Assembly: GCA_029706075.1 (NCBI GenBank) | Contig: JAINUG010000174.1 | Span: forward strand, 1,965,501-2,029,500 | DNA: 64,000 nucleotides | Direction: 5' to 3' | DNA from: Aldrovandia affinis | Lineage: Eukaryota; Chordata; Actinopteri; Notacanthiformes; Halosauridae | Part shown: piece after piece, positions 37,835 through 50,135 of the stretch | How positions within the stretch are numbered: position 1 is the first letter of the stretch | Layout of the letters: every line of letters begins with the position of its first letter | Notes under the pieces: generated by a model | The model's database searches: none | Seen by the model: only the letters and a program-made list of their open reading frames with translations | Told to the model about the DNA's origin: nothing | Made by a program: the position numbers and the translations under genes

Positions 37835-40800
37835 AACAACACAATGGAAAAATATTGTTTTGACTGTGCAGCACCTATAAATGGCATGTCATGCTTTGAC
37901 CAAGAAGAATGAAGGCTTCAGCCTATCGCCGGCGTCCACCGCGATCGTGGCTCGTATAGTTTGCCCGTGTGCAGAAGGCAGGCTGTGGAGTCCGGTTGAG
38001 ATCGGCGCTGTGTCTGACACTGCCGGAGCGCCTCGTTATCTCTTCTAGCTTGCACTTCCAGCCCTGAGCCCAGATTCTTCATTATCGGCCAGCTAATTTT
38101 ACTTAGCGCTCCTCTGACAGGCGATAAAGAGGTATGTCTCGATCAATTACCACTTTACGCCGTGGCTATGACGTCTTGGATGCACAGCTGTTAGGCACGG
38201 AGAAGGATGAAAGGATGTGAAGAACTGCCTCAGCTGTGAGACCATGTGTGACAGGCGGCCTCGTACTCTCAGACGGGCCACCGCTGACTTCACGCCGAAG
38301 CACCGCACGTCTCCTGAGATACTCTGCATCTTTGCCACTTACGGAGCAATAGCCTCGTCATGCTGATGCTTCCACCCCTTCAAGCACTCTATATTTAATA
38401 TCACCGCACATCAGCCGTGTGACCACAAGCGCCACGCAATGACCACTCCAGTCAGTCTTGCTCTGATTCAGCTGCAGCACGCTGGAGAGATTCAGCTCCT
38501 TCTACTCCTCCTGTTGCCCCTGTCTCGGTCTATTAGAAGCAAGAGGAGCAAGTTTCATTTATCCATATTTATTAAGTGCGGTTTGAGCAGTGGCAGCATT
38601 CATTCCCTTGTTGATCGATAAACACAATCTGGATACGAGCGGTGCTCGCGCTCAGATTCGTGCTCTGTTGACTCGCCTCGCCGTGTGTCTCTTTCCGCGC
38701 GGCGCACCGCTTTGCCTCGTTCGGGGCCGTAATGGAATTAGACGTTAAGTGCTCACATTTGAGAAATTGATGGCAGAAGGTAGTGAAATGGATTACGCGT
38801 GGAGACTGTGCTCTGCATTGAGTGCTCTCTCTTAACCGTTCTGTTATTTAATCAGATTCCATGGCCCAGTTCCATGTCCGGGGTTTTCATTGTAAGGTGG
38901 GCTGGGGGTTGGGAGGGCTTGTATTACATACTACATCGTGAAAAAACACACACTCTTTCTCTCGAAAGAGAAAGCCGACAGGCAGTAGAACTGGCATTGG
39001 TTGTTTCTTTTTTATTAGCCTTTTTTTTGCTGCCAGACATAACACTAAGCAGCGAGACAAACCAGTAAACCCCAGCATGGGTCTGGGTGGCTTTATGATT
39101 AACCCCTACAGGGCTTTGGCATAAGGAGGACCCCATGCCCGCGGAAAGCGGGGTGTGATGGGTATCCGCGGCCAGTAAAACACCACATGTCGCCACGATC
39201 TGTCTCTATTGCTGTTGTCAACTGCCCGCTTGCACCACTGGGTCACGATAAGCCTCAGCTTACTAACCAACCAAACAACCAATCAACAGGAGCGGACTTA
39301 CCGGCCCTGACAGAACCTCATTAAACAACATGATCAAATAACCGCCATGAATTTAGCTGAAGGATACTCAGTGTTGGTAATCGGCACAATAATTGCAGCT
39401 GTCTGACTTGATCAGCATTGTCGTGGCTGGCGACCCATTAGGTGATGTGTGTACCGCTGTTGGTGGCTCAGGGGTCGGCGCGTGTGTGGCCCCGAGCACC
39501 GTGCCCCCTGGATCTGAGCCATGGCTGTGCCCACCTCTGAGCGTGGCACCCAAGGAGGCCCTCTCAGGTGCCTCTCACAAAGTGTTTTCCATGGGGCAGG
39601 AAGTCAGGAGCCCTGTGCTGAAGTCTCGGGGCATTTGGCAAGCTTGCGAGGACAACCATCCAGACTGGAGAAACCTGTATGTCTGGATGGTTGTGCTACC
39701 AAAGATTGTTTAAAATGTTCTTTAAAAATAATACTCAATCAGAGTACTGATTATTAATATTTGCAACTCATTTCAAATGTCGATATAGTTCAAAATAAAT
39801 ATGATATATAATATGATATATTATATCATACAAATTATAGCAGTACCCTCCAATATTATTCACATCCTTGATAAAGATGAGCAAAGAAGGCTGCATAAAA
39901 TAAAAAGCGGTGTGGTATGCTCAAAAAATTGGAACTAGGGTACTATATATAAACAAAAAATAACCAGCAATCAGCAAGGTCTTTATTACTTTAAGTAGAG
40001 AAACAAACAGAAGGAATTTCATAGAGCGTAAATGGGTGTATCCTTTATTTGTAAGCCCAAAGATAACACAAACATGGTCAAAAAAATACCAGCCAAAATT
40101 CATGTAATTCATTGAGTAAAAGACCAGTGGCTAATTAAATCAAGTGAATCCCAGTGAGAAAGACCAGGAAACAGATCATTTGAGGATAGACTAGAACAAT
40201 CACATTCTGATTTAATCATCATCGATCACTTTCACAGTCTCTCGCATGCAGAACCATTCGTTCTGTCCTGGAAGGCTTCTGGGATGGCTGTCTGCACTCA
40301 CTCAAACAGACAAGATTGGCATATAAAAATATTGTGTCATGAAAGCCCCTCACCAACCATGTATAGGAGACACAGCAGCGAATCAGAGGGGTGAATTAGA
40401 AGATGGTGTTCTCGAGGCATGGCTGCAGGTTGGAATTATTGTACAGGGTTCTAATTAAGGCTTGGCTATTTTCCCGAGGCAGAAAAAAGAATGGAAAAAA
40501 AGACACACATTCTTTGAATGAAATGTGTGCAAAGTGACACAGGAATGCAAATGCTGGCGGTAAGACAGGCGGGAGAAGAGGCTGGGTTAAGCCATAGGGC
40601 TTTACCTCAATGTCGCCGGGCTTAGCTGTAAAATGAGGGTTGGCTTAAACAGAGCAAACTAAACCGAATGGCGACTAGAGGTTCCCGCGGTAACGCCGAC
40701 GAATGGTCGGACGGGCGATCGATCAGCTTGGGAGTCCCAAAAAGTTGAGGGAGGTATTTGGATGCGCACAGAAGCTGCAGGGTATATCACACCCAATTAG

Positions 40801-43800
40801 ACGCAAGGTGCTGTTACTGCAAGCATTCCAACCAAATGTCAAACTGCCACATTTGCAATATCGCCGTGACGGAGTTATATAACTGCGGAGTGCGAGGAAT
40901 GAGAGATGGTACGGGGAAAGCATTCCGGAGCTTGACGCGGGTGGACTAATGGCTGAAGGGCAAAAACAAATTTGCGCAGCGTCTGCAGTGAAAAGGGTGT
41001 TATTATCTCTGTCTGTGGCAACATGCTTAAAAACACGCTCGATTTGACACCTTCTTAAGTACGTCAACTGTCATTACACTTATGAAACTATCAGAAAAAT
41101 TTTCTCGAGACATTTGATACTGTATTTTGAGTTTGTAATTGTTTTCCTCTTAAGAGTTGAATGGCCAATTTTGGTAACTAATAACATAAAATCCAAATGA
41201 TAGTATAAATATGTGTTTTAAATAGATGGTAGACATGGCGTACATTTGAAAATGTGTCAGTTAGTGACACAGTTTCATACATGCAGTTGTGTGCATACAC
41301 TATAGAACATATTTTCCAAAATATGGAATGTGTGATTGTCACTTACGCTTAGCATTATATAATATTAATATTGTTTACCCAATTTCAATATATGGTCTAT
41401 AATAAATGTAAAAGCGTAAATAAAAGCGTAATCCTCTGTAATGCTTACAGACAGTTCCACAACGTTCCATTATCATTCATTCTTTTGCCTGGACTTAAGT
41501 CAACGTCCATGCCAGGGAGAAATGGGTTACTGAACGTACATGACACACGAGCACAAGCACGCATTCATAAGCTCACGACACGCACACATACATGTACTCG
41601 CATTCACACAGACACACCCCCTCAGACGCACGGATGACAATATGAGGCTTTTGCTGAGGCTCTATATTGAGCTCTCCGCGCCATCTGCTCTGAGCGTGCG
41701 AAGGTTCTCCGCTCATGCTGTACATTCTGTCCTGGTTGGACAGATGCCTCCTCTGTGCGTGTCAAAATTCCTTACACTTCCTTTTCTCCACAATTGTTCA
41801 GCTCTTTAACGACTCGCATGCACTTTCATATCCCTAAAGACGCCCGTGTGTGGGTCCTATCTGGACAAACTGACCTTCAGGCCAGTAATGCCCCTGCCCA
41901 TTTATTTCCCTTCGCCCTTCGCTTGCCCTCCCCATGATGGATTCTGCACGAGGGTTCACTCAAACTACGGCGGACACTGCACTTCTTGATCTGGCCCATG
42001 CGATGGAAAAGCATCCTTAAGCATTCGCATTCATTCATCAGAAAAGGCCTCATTAAAATATCCACACCTTTGGAGGTGGAGAGGCAATGATTCAGTGAGA
42101 GTGATGCTTTTGGGCCAACTGTCCTCTGCTCTCACCTGATAATGGGCCTTAAACCTTGGGAGGTTTGCACTGCTCTCAACAGTTTGTGCTCCATAGGCTG
42201 TTGTGTAAATATTTGACCATGGAGAGAGCCGGGTATTGGGGATGACAGCGATGCTTGCACAAGGAAGAGTGCAAACAGCTGGGGTGAGGGGTGGCAGGTG
42301 GGAGAGTGCACCACGGGGTTCGCGTGGAATTCACACTCCGAGGGGGGTGAACCAACGCATCGGAGCCAGACAGCGTTCGGCGCACCGGACCGAGAACGGA
42401 GCTGCATTTATTAATTTATTTGTTCACGATTAGCTATCTTGTGTAGGTTTCGTCCTTGGTCCCTTGAACTCGTCAGGTTATTTGACCACAAAGACAATCA
42501 TTATGGAGATTGCTGAAATGATGGCATTTACTCATGCAGCAACAGTGGGTTTATAATGGATTAGGATATAACTGCAGCTGGCACAGCTGGCCATTTCTCA
42601 CCCGGCCTACACACAGAAAGCCTGTATGAGTCATTCCTGCTTTGTGTGGAAGTAGGATAAATATTGCATTAATTTCTGCCGTTATGCAACACTCAGTTGA
42701 GGGAAACCTTGTCTCCTCATCATCACCCAAATGAGGGCTCGGCAAACAGAGACGTTCAGAAAGCAGCCTCTTGTGTGGTGCCTTTTCTAAATGGCTTGAG
42801 GTTTTTTTTGTTGTCAGTGCTGTTTGCTGACCAGCATTTGGATGAGCCTTTGCACAAGGGAGAGAGTGAAGGGCATATGTGCTGGTCTGTGCAGAATGCA
42901 GGCCAGCGCATGTTCCTATGTGTGCTCGTGCATACAGTGGGGGCGCCTACGTGGCGGTCGAGGGAGTGGGTGGAGGGAAATGGGGCTTTGCCACCCTAGT
43001 TTTGTTTCAACTACCCGTTCCCAGCGCTTTTCAACCACCGAGACCTCCAGATTTGGCCGCCAGAACAGTGGCATTACTGTGACACAAGAAAGGGCGCATG
43101 ATTCCGTGTCGGGAAGGCCCGCAGTTGATCTGGCACGATGCTGACATTAACGAGTTCGATACAAAGAGCTTGCGTAACCGTCGGATCTGGGGTAATGGAG
43201 CGGAAAGGAACTCAGGAGAGAGTCAGGGCGCCGAGCGAGGAGGAGGGAAAACGCTGTGCGCGAACCGAAAGACAAACACAACGGAAGAGGCAAAGAAGCA
43301 AGCGCTGCAGATTACACGCAGGGGGTAAATGCACCTACAGAACAAGAGTGAGCCAACCACATGAGCTACAACAAGAACATTGTCAAAAAAGGTGAATACA
43401 ATGATTATCAAGATTACAGAATAGATTTTAAAGTTGAAAGCCTCATCAATGAATATATAGTATTATTTGCTTACAGTTTAAGCATTGCTGTCAATATTTC
43501 GAGGTTCTGATAATGTAGTCACTTGAGGAGGCCGTAGTGCAATAATCCGAACAGGTCTACCTGATAAAGAGTGTTGACGTGGAGGCTTTGTAGGGGGCAT
43601 TATGGACACGTAGCTCGTTGCGAGTCACAGCTTCTGCGCAGGTTATTTTAGGAGGTGGGTGACCCTCCGTGACAGCGTTTCTCTCAGCACTGAGAAGAGC
43701 TGGACGGGGCTCCACAAGAAAATTAAACAAATATGCCTGTGCCTCTTTCTTTTTCAGTACTGCGACAATGAATGCTAGCCTGCATAAGCACTCGGTTCAC

Positions 43801-46800
43801 CTACTCCCTTAGCCTGGGTGCAATGAGGGCTCCGGAATGTTCCGCACACTAATGCGTGCGCTGAACCGAAAGTGAAATCAAAACCTAGTAAAAGCAAACC
43901 ACAAAGTGTGTATTTTTATTTACAGCCTTTGAAGTTGCCAGGCAACAGTTAATTCAACTGCTTATTCTTACATGGTTGTCCACTGAATCCAGTCAAGGAT
44001 TGTGCAGTAATTGTGTTATCCACGGGGCATTTGCCACACAAATGAATCTTCTCCTTTTTAAAAAAACTGCTTTCTCTAAGGTTAAACATGTTCTCCTGCT
44101 CTCTATGCTCATTGTGAACATACTATTTCTGCCCATGTGTGCAATGAATTGAAACGGTGTGTCTTAGAGGAGAATCCGAGATCAGAGCCAGCTCTTACCT
44201 GCTCTGTGCACATCAGAGGGATTCTCTCCACATGAGGCATGAGCTGTGGACAGTACATAGCAGGCAGATGTTGCCGGATTACCCAATGTTTTCAATGGCA
44301 ACCGAGCATGAACTTTATGCTGTGCAGTATATTGCACACATACATGATTTCCTGTGTGTATCCCCATACCGTTGCAAGTGATTATATGAACATGTACAGT
44401 TTTTTTTAAGGACATGAAATTGGATTGTCCCCAGCCACGTTGTGTGTGAATGAATTAATTTGCATGAAATATCACTGAGTGCATCTCATTTGCATTCATC
44501 CACATTGACTTGAAATTCTGTAACATGCATTGCCTTTGCCTCAGCCCTGGTGCCGGCCATGACCAGCTTATAAATTTGACATCCAGGAGTATTTCTTTTG
44601 CACAGATGACCTTCCTATTCTGCGTCTTTAAACATGACCTTAACTACGTTTTCCATAAACTGTATTTCCCGATACATTAAAGCATTGTGGGAGGAGAGGA
44701 GTTCTAGCGACCGGACACATAAATTGAAACAATACATTCTCACACACCAGACATTGCTGTAAATTTGGTGTTTAAAGGGATTGCCTTTTATTTCCTTTTG
44801 AATAATTATTTGACAACTTTGGAGTGAGGTATCCACATTATGGGTATTTTCTAAATCCCTTAACACTTCTTAGTGTTTAAATTCTTAACATTAAATGTAG
44901 ATTTGAGAAGCCAAAATACAAATATCAGCTAAACGTATGGTTTCTAACATGGGTGTGGTACTTTTTCTCCTGCCCAGAATAACGCTTCCAGAATTCCAAA
45001 TTCCTCCAGACATCTATAGACAATTTATGTTAAAACACAAGATTGTGCGTTTTGGAATCAGGGTAGATTCTAGGCGGGACAAAAGCCACTATGCTCCAGG
45101 CCAGGGACATATTGAAATGCTCAATATTCTGACTTTTCAGGAAGAAGGCAAATCCAGTCCCCTGGTTTCCATTGAACACATCTGGAATTCTGAACTATAG
45201 TTAATTCTACAGCTAAAGCTAAAGTCAATTTTGCCCAGGAAAAATGTGATGTAGAAGCCAAACTGAAATGTAACCCAATTTTAAATAAAGAACGAAGTAA
45301 AAATCTTTGAATGACTCTTCTCTTCATTAACAAATGATTGCTTTTTGTCTACCTCTCTTTTATTTCTAAAGAGTAAAAGAGGTGGACGTAATTTATGCTT
45401 GCTCCTTGGCGAGCGTGGCGGCTCAGTCGAAGTGGCTGGAGTGTTACAGAACTCAGACACTTTTGTGTGACTTCGCTGTCACCTTAACTGTGACTAACAT
45501 GGACTGTACACTGTAAACCGCGCAACTGTTGCCCTCCCATGGGGGGGGCGGGTGAAGGGGGACGGTCCAAGCCTGCAGTTCGAAAGAATGCCGTATCAAA
45601 AAAAAGAAAGAAAACTAGGCCATTCATTATGAAAGCACCAACTGGACTCCCCTCTTTGCACAATATGCAAATCTATCCCCTCTCCCAGCCAATCTGCTCC
45701 GAGGGGGCGGGCAACGTGGTTACATAACATAACAGACGTGGTCATGGCAACGGATGAAGTCTGAGGTTGCACACAGCCGGTCCGCTCTCTGCTGCTGCAG
45801 CCGGTGTGGCCTGCAGGCTCTTGGACTTCCCACACTGTCAGGGGAGGGAGCGAGAAGGAGAAATAACTCAGGGGCGTGCAATAACAAGAGGGATGGGACT
45901 TTCTAGACAGAGAGAGAGAGAATAACGGGGGAGCCGTACTGCTGCCTCACTATGCGTTTTCGCCTCACAGCGGCAGCATACATTTGAGGACTTAACTGCT
46001 GCTGCCATGTATGCCAATTGCCATTCACCAAAACATTGCCTTTGTTCACTTGTTGAAAGTATGCAGAATAACAACAGTCCAGAGTAAAGCCAGTAAAACT
46101 GTGCTATGCATGTGAAAAGCAGGGCTCCATGCTGTCTCATTCCGTCACACTTAATTGTCCGTGTTGGATCATGCCATACATTTTCATCAGCAATGCCTTT
46201 ACTTTCCCATTCAAGGGAAATATACAGAAATGTAAGCAATCTGTGAATGTGAGGGTGAAGTTTTCCGTCACCTTTTCAGACAGGAAGTAATTAGATGGCC
46301 GTTTCAATGGCTCCAAGTCTAAACAATGACTTGTGCACTTCTCCACACTACGCATACTGTTTGCTATGACGATAATCAAGCCAACCATTGTTCGATGTAT
46401 TTCCATGTGTTAGAGAAGCAGACGTAATTTATGTACGGCCATGGTTTTTGTTTGTTTTCGTTTACTTCAAATATATTTCTTGAAACTCCTGAGCAGGTCT
46501 GGAACATTGTCAGTCAGAATAAACGATCAATTGAACTACATTTCTGTAGTACAAGTGTAGAGGTGTAGGCTCCTAAAAGTAACCAGCACATACAGCAAAC
46601 ATAGCAAACAAGAAGAACAGCCTTAAGTATTAGTGTCTATTTAATGAGTGTTTCCAAAGGCACAATACCGACTTGCAGCTCAAGAGTACAGAGGAATTCT
46701 ATTTATACCCACAAGGCCTTCTATTTACACAAGGCTGTGTTTTTCATCAAATTGGTAAATACACATTATCATGTAGCTTGCGTGAGCACAGGAGGTAATG

Positions 46801-48489
46801 TTCTCCTTTTCTATGCGTTCTCTTTGATGTCGGAGCTCTGCCCCCCACACACATGCCAGGGCGGCACCATGGCGCACTACCACGCTGCCGCTCTAGACAT
46901 CCTGTGGAGCACGAATGGCATTGAATAGATGAAAAATGAGCCGTTTGCGTGCGGACAAGAGGCTGCCTGTCTGGCGTTGAGACCACCCTTTTTTGCTAGA
47001 AGCTTCCATTTTGGAGCTGACCTGGCTGCTACTTTGCCCCTTTCAGCCCTGTCGCCCAATGACGGATATGTCCTAGCTGTTGCAAGGTTTCCAGCAAAGT
47101 CTGCTCAGCTCCATCGTGACAAGCTTGGCTCATCGTTTTGAGAAATGAATTACTTTGTTTTTTCAGTGCTTATGTATGTGACACTTTGGTGTCTGTGTTC
47201 CTTGATATAAACCATGAAATTGTGTTTGAGAATTAAAAATGAAAAACAAACAACCTGTTTAAATTGATTTAGATCCAGTGGAGACCTTGGTTTGTGTTCT
47301 GAGATTTGAAAATTAAAATGTAAGTACCTGGTCTCTCATAGTATTACTGAGGGAATGTAACAAAATGGGGAAAAAAGTAGTTCTAGGGCTGAGTAGTTTA
47401 CTTTCTGTGTCACCGATGGTTGAAACGGCGGATCGAGCAGGAAAGACTACTCCAGACTGTTTCCGCATCATTTCCCTCCGTCTCTCAGCTCCCCGTTTCG
47501 TTTTTTAAGAGACTTTGAACACTGGCGCCCACAGGGAGTTTGAGCAGAACCAGCATGCACATCTGTTCATCGGGAAATTGTCAGGGGCAACGCTCTGGGC
47601 TTCTCCCGGTTAGCCGCGTCAGTAAATCAGGTTTATGTAATGACTCGGGCTGTTAAAGGAAACATAGTGTCCAAGCTGGATTTATGTTGCACGGTATATC
47701 CCCCTGTGGAAACCTTCTTTAAAAAAAAAAATCTCTCATATAAAATCCTTGTGAGGTGTTGCTATTATTACATAAGGTGGACAGATATTCACTTCTCCTA
47801 CTGCAACTGAATTCATTGATTTATATTCTACACACACATATATGAACATATATATATATATATATATATACTGTATCAGGGTCATGGTCACAATTTGGAT
47901 TGTTCTCTTCCCCCGCGCACCCCCAATCCCATCTGGTTTTCCCATACACATCACAGAGATCTGACATGGGTACAAGGCTGATTTGCTTTGAAACACTGCT
48001 TTGTTCCTAAACACGCAACACTGGAATAAAGCTTCCAGAAATTTCCTTTCCAAATGTTGGATTCAATTGCCGTTCAGGGAAAAACAATTCCAAAAATATA
48101 TGGAACATGTTCTCAGTACTTTGTTTCTGTGTATTTGTGTGTGTGTGTGTGCATCTGTGAGAAGCCTTTTATGTTCTATTTACAGTCTATTAAGTTTTCA
48201 TGGGATGAGGTCATTATGAAATTGTAGGGCAAAAATATAGCAGTGTGTTAAACGAAGCACTTCAGGGTACAGTAAATCTTCAGATTGACTTTGACTAATC
48301 TGTGGCAGACTTGCGCCACATCCCTGGCAACACAGCCCCATACAACAGCAACCTCTTGTTATTTTCACACAAAGCAGTGCCTGGGTGGTTTAGATGAAAT
48401 CAATGCATGACGGTACAGATGGGGGGGAATTAGCAGGGGAATAATGAGATCTGGTTAATGCGATTATAGAAGTATTGCTTAGGACCTAC
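37835..48489. other. Long gene-free interval
   Basis: No coding exon recognised. CpG-richer, low-repeat patches at 37915-38340, 38640-38760 and 40600-40740 stand out from the AT-rich background and could be regulatory. (TA)n at 47849-47872 and (TG)n at 48136-48151 are present. Confidence 0.45.
47849..47872. repeat. (TA)n microsatellite
   Basis: About 12 TA units. Confidence 0.85.
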
Positions 48490-48975
48490 GCCACTGGGCA
48501 CTATGGGCCCACTACCCCTACTTCTATGTGAGGGCCACTGCCCTAAAGACCTGCTGCGCTGTGAGGACCATTGCCCTAAAGAGCCACTTTTCTGTGAGGA
48601 CCACTGCTCTAAGAAAGACAGGCCCACTAAGTCGCGAAGACCGTGCGGTGTGGGAACCACTGCCCTGAAGACCTGCTGCACTGTGAGACCCACTGATGTT
48701 GTGAAGACTGCTTTGGTGTGGGAACCACTGGCCTAAATATTGGCTGCACTGTGAGGACCCTGCACTGTGAGGGCCACTGCCACAAAGTCCTGCTCTGCTG
48801 TGAGACCCACTGAGTTGCGAGGACCGCTGTGGTGTGGGAACCATTGGCCTAAAGACCTGCTGCACTGTGAGGACCACTGCCCTGAAGATCTGCTGCGCCG
48901 TGAGGACCACTGAGTTGCGAGGACCGCTGTGGTGTGGGAACCACTGCAAGTTGAAGTCGCTAGGACTGCTGCGCT
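48490..48975. repeat. Degenerate minisatellite with a 100-bp higher-order repeat
   Basis: Imperfect units of about 30-36 bp built from GACCTGCTGCRCTGTGAGG, ACCACTGCCCTAAA and GCTGTGGTGTGGGAACCA. A 35-bp block starting TGAGTTGCGAGGACCGCTG appears at 48811 and 48911, exactly 100 bp apart, showing a higher-order unit. Overlapping long open frames on both strands are by-products of the repeat. Confidence 0.8.
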
Positions 48976-49169
48976 GCATGCCCGCTGGTTCACAAACACA
49001 GCTGTGTGTGTTAAGGGAGGGCCTGGCGGACGGGGGACAGTGTAACATGCTGTGGGTTCATCTTTGGATCGAAGTCAGAGAAGGAGGAAATAAAATGCTC
49101 AATTTCCCCCCCCCTCACCAGATAGAGATTTGGTGGCTACAGCAGCCAGAGAATAAATAGTATAGTATC

Positions 49170-49520
49170 CACTCTCAAAAATACAGGTACAATTAGGGTA
49201 CAATTTTGTACCTCAGGGTACAAATATGTTTGTTGCACTTCATTGTACCTTCAAAGGTACACATAAGATCCTTCATGATATGGTTGTGTACCTTTTCCCA
49301 GTGAAAAAGGTACAAATATGTGCCAAGGTACAGCCATGAATCCTTATTCATACTGGCAGTCATATTGGAATGAAAATGAGGCTTGTACTGCAAGCAACAT
49401 TCTTTTTCTTCCAAGGGTACAATTATGTTCTTCTGACTAAAGGTATAATTCAGTATCCTACAGGGGCACTGCCACAGTGACAAGCATTTGTATTTTAATC
49501 GGTACAACATGGTACCTTTG
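49170..49520. mobile_element. GGTACA-rich interspersed repeat, probably a DNA-transposon relic
   Basis: Begins CACTCTCAAAAATACAGGTAC and contains many GGTACA/TGTACC motifs in both orientations (for example GGGTACAATTTTGTACCTC) and the block GGGGCACTGCCACAGTGACA near its right side. Similar GTACA-rich repeats ending in a CTGAGAGTG-type terminus are common in fish genomes. The right end here is decayed. Class uncertain. Confidence 0.55.
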
Positions 49521-49728
49521 ATATTGTGTACTCAATGTATATAAGTGTTTACTGCCTCGTTCAAGTTGTTCTGTGTTTATAGTGCATGTTAGGTTTTTTT
49601 GGTTCGTTTACCCCGCTATCGTGTACGTAATCATGCAGTATTACTTTTAATTCATGGCACTGAAATAAACAGTGTGATCTTTGCACCGATCCATTTTTGG
49701 AATAAAGCTAGCTCAGCTACCTATGTGC

Positions 49729-50135
49729 AAGTTGAGAGATTAGTTAGTTAGTTAGTTAATCCTCTTCGTTCCTTGAGGAACATGAGGCTGCGACGATCTG
49801 CTTCCTCTTTCCAGGTGGAGTCCATCTCAAGGCTACTTTAGGGATGCAGTTCTGGTCCATTCTGAGGACATGTCCTAGCCATTGGAGTCGGCGTTGTTTG
49901 ATCTCCAACGCCACAACTTCCCCCGTGTTGCTACCTTGTCGTGGTGGGAAGGCTTGTGTGCTTCCGTGACTCTGAAGGCTATACCGGGCAGGTACAACCA
50001 AGCCGGGCAGGTTTCAGGGTAGAGGCCAGACGGAAAGCAACACCTGGCCCTCCAGGTTGGGGGTTGGGCGTGGGGTCAACAACCCCACCCCGTAAAAAAG
50101 AAAGAAGTTACAGAAACTACGAGAAGTTGAGAGAT
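49729..50135 (-). mobile_element. 5'-inverted LINE insertion flanked by 12-bp target-site duplications
   Basis: AAGTTGAGAGAT occurs at 49729-49740 and again at 50124-50135. Between them are two pieces of one non-LTR element type, head to head. On the minus strand, about 49925 down to 49756 encodes an ORF end (ALEIKQRRLQWLGHVLRM, then IPKVALRWTPPGKRK and NEED stop) followed at once by a (CTAA)n tail (49741-49756 on the + strand as TAGT repeats). On the + strand, about 49920-50105 is 5'-region sequence (GFRVEARRKATPGPPGWGLG, VGSTTPP). This order fits twin priming. The clade is perhaps RTE-like, judged from the ORF end and microsatellite tail. Confidence 0.85.

Noticed and set aside
48105..48114. 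GAACATGTTC, a p53 half-site
   Set aside because: A lone half-site with no adjacent second half; expected by chance.
48524..49048. 174-codon minus-strand frame with repeated VVLTAQQVFR-like units
   Set aside because: Translation of the minisatellite; repeated units appear on both strands and in other frames.
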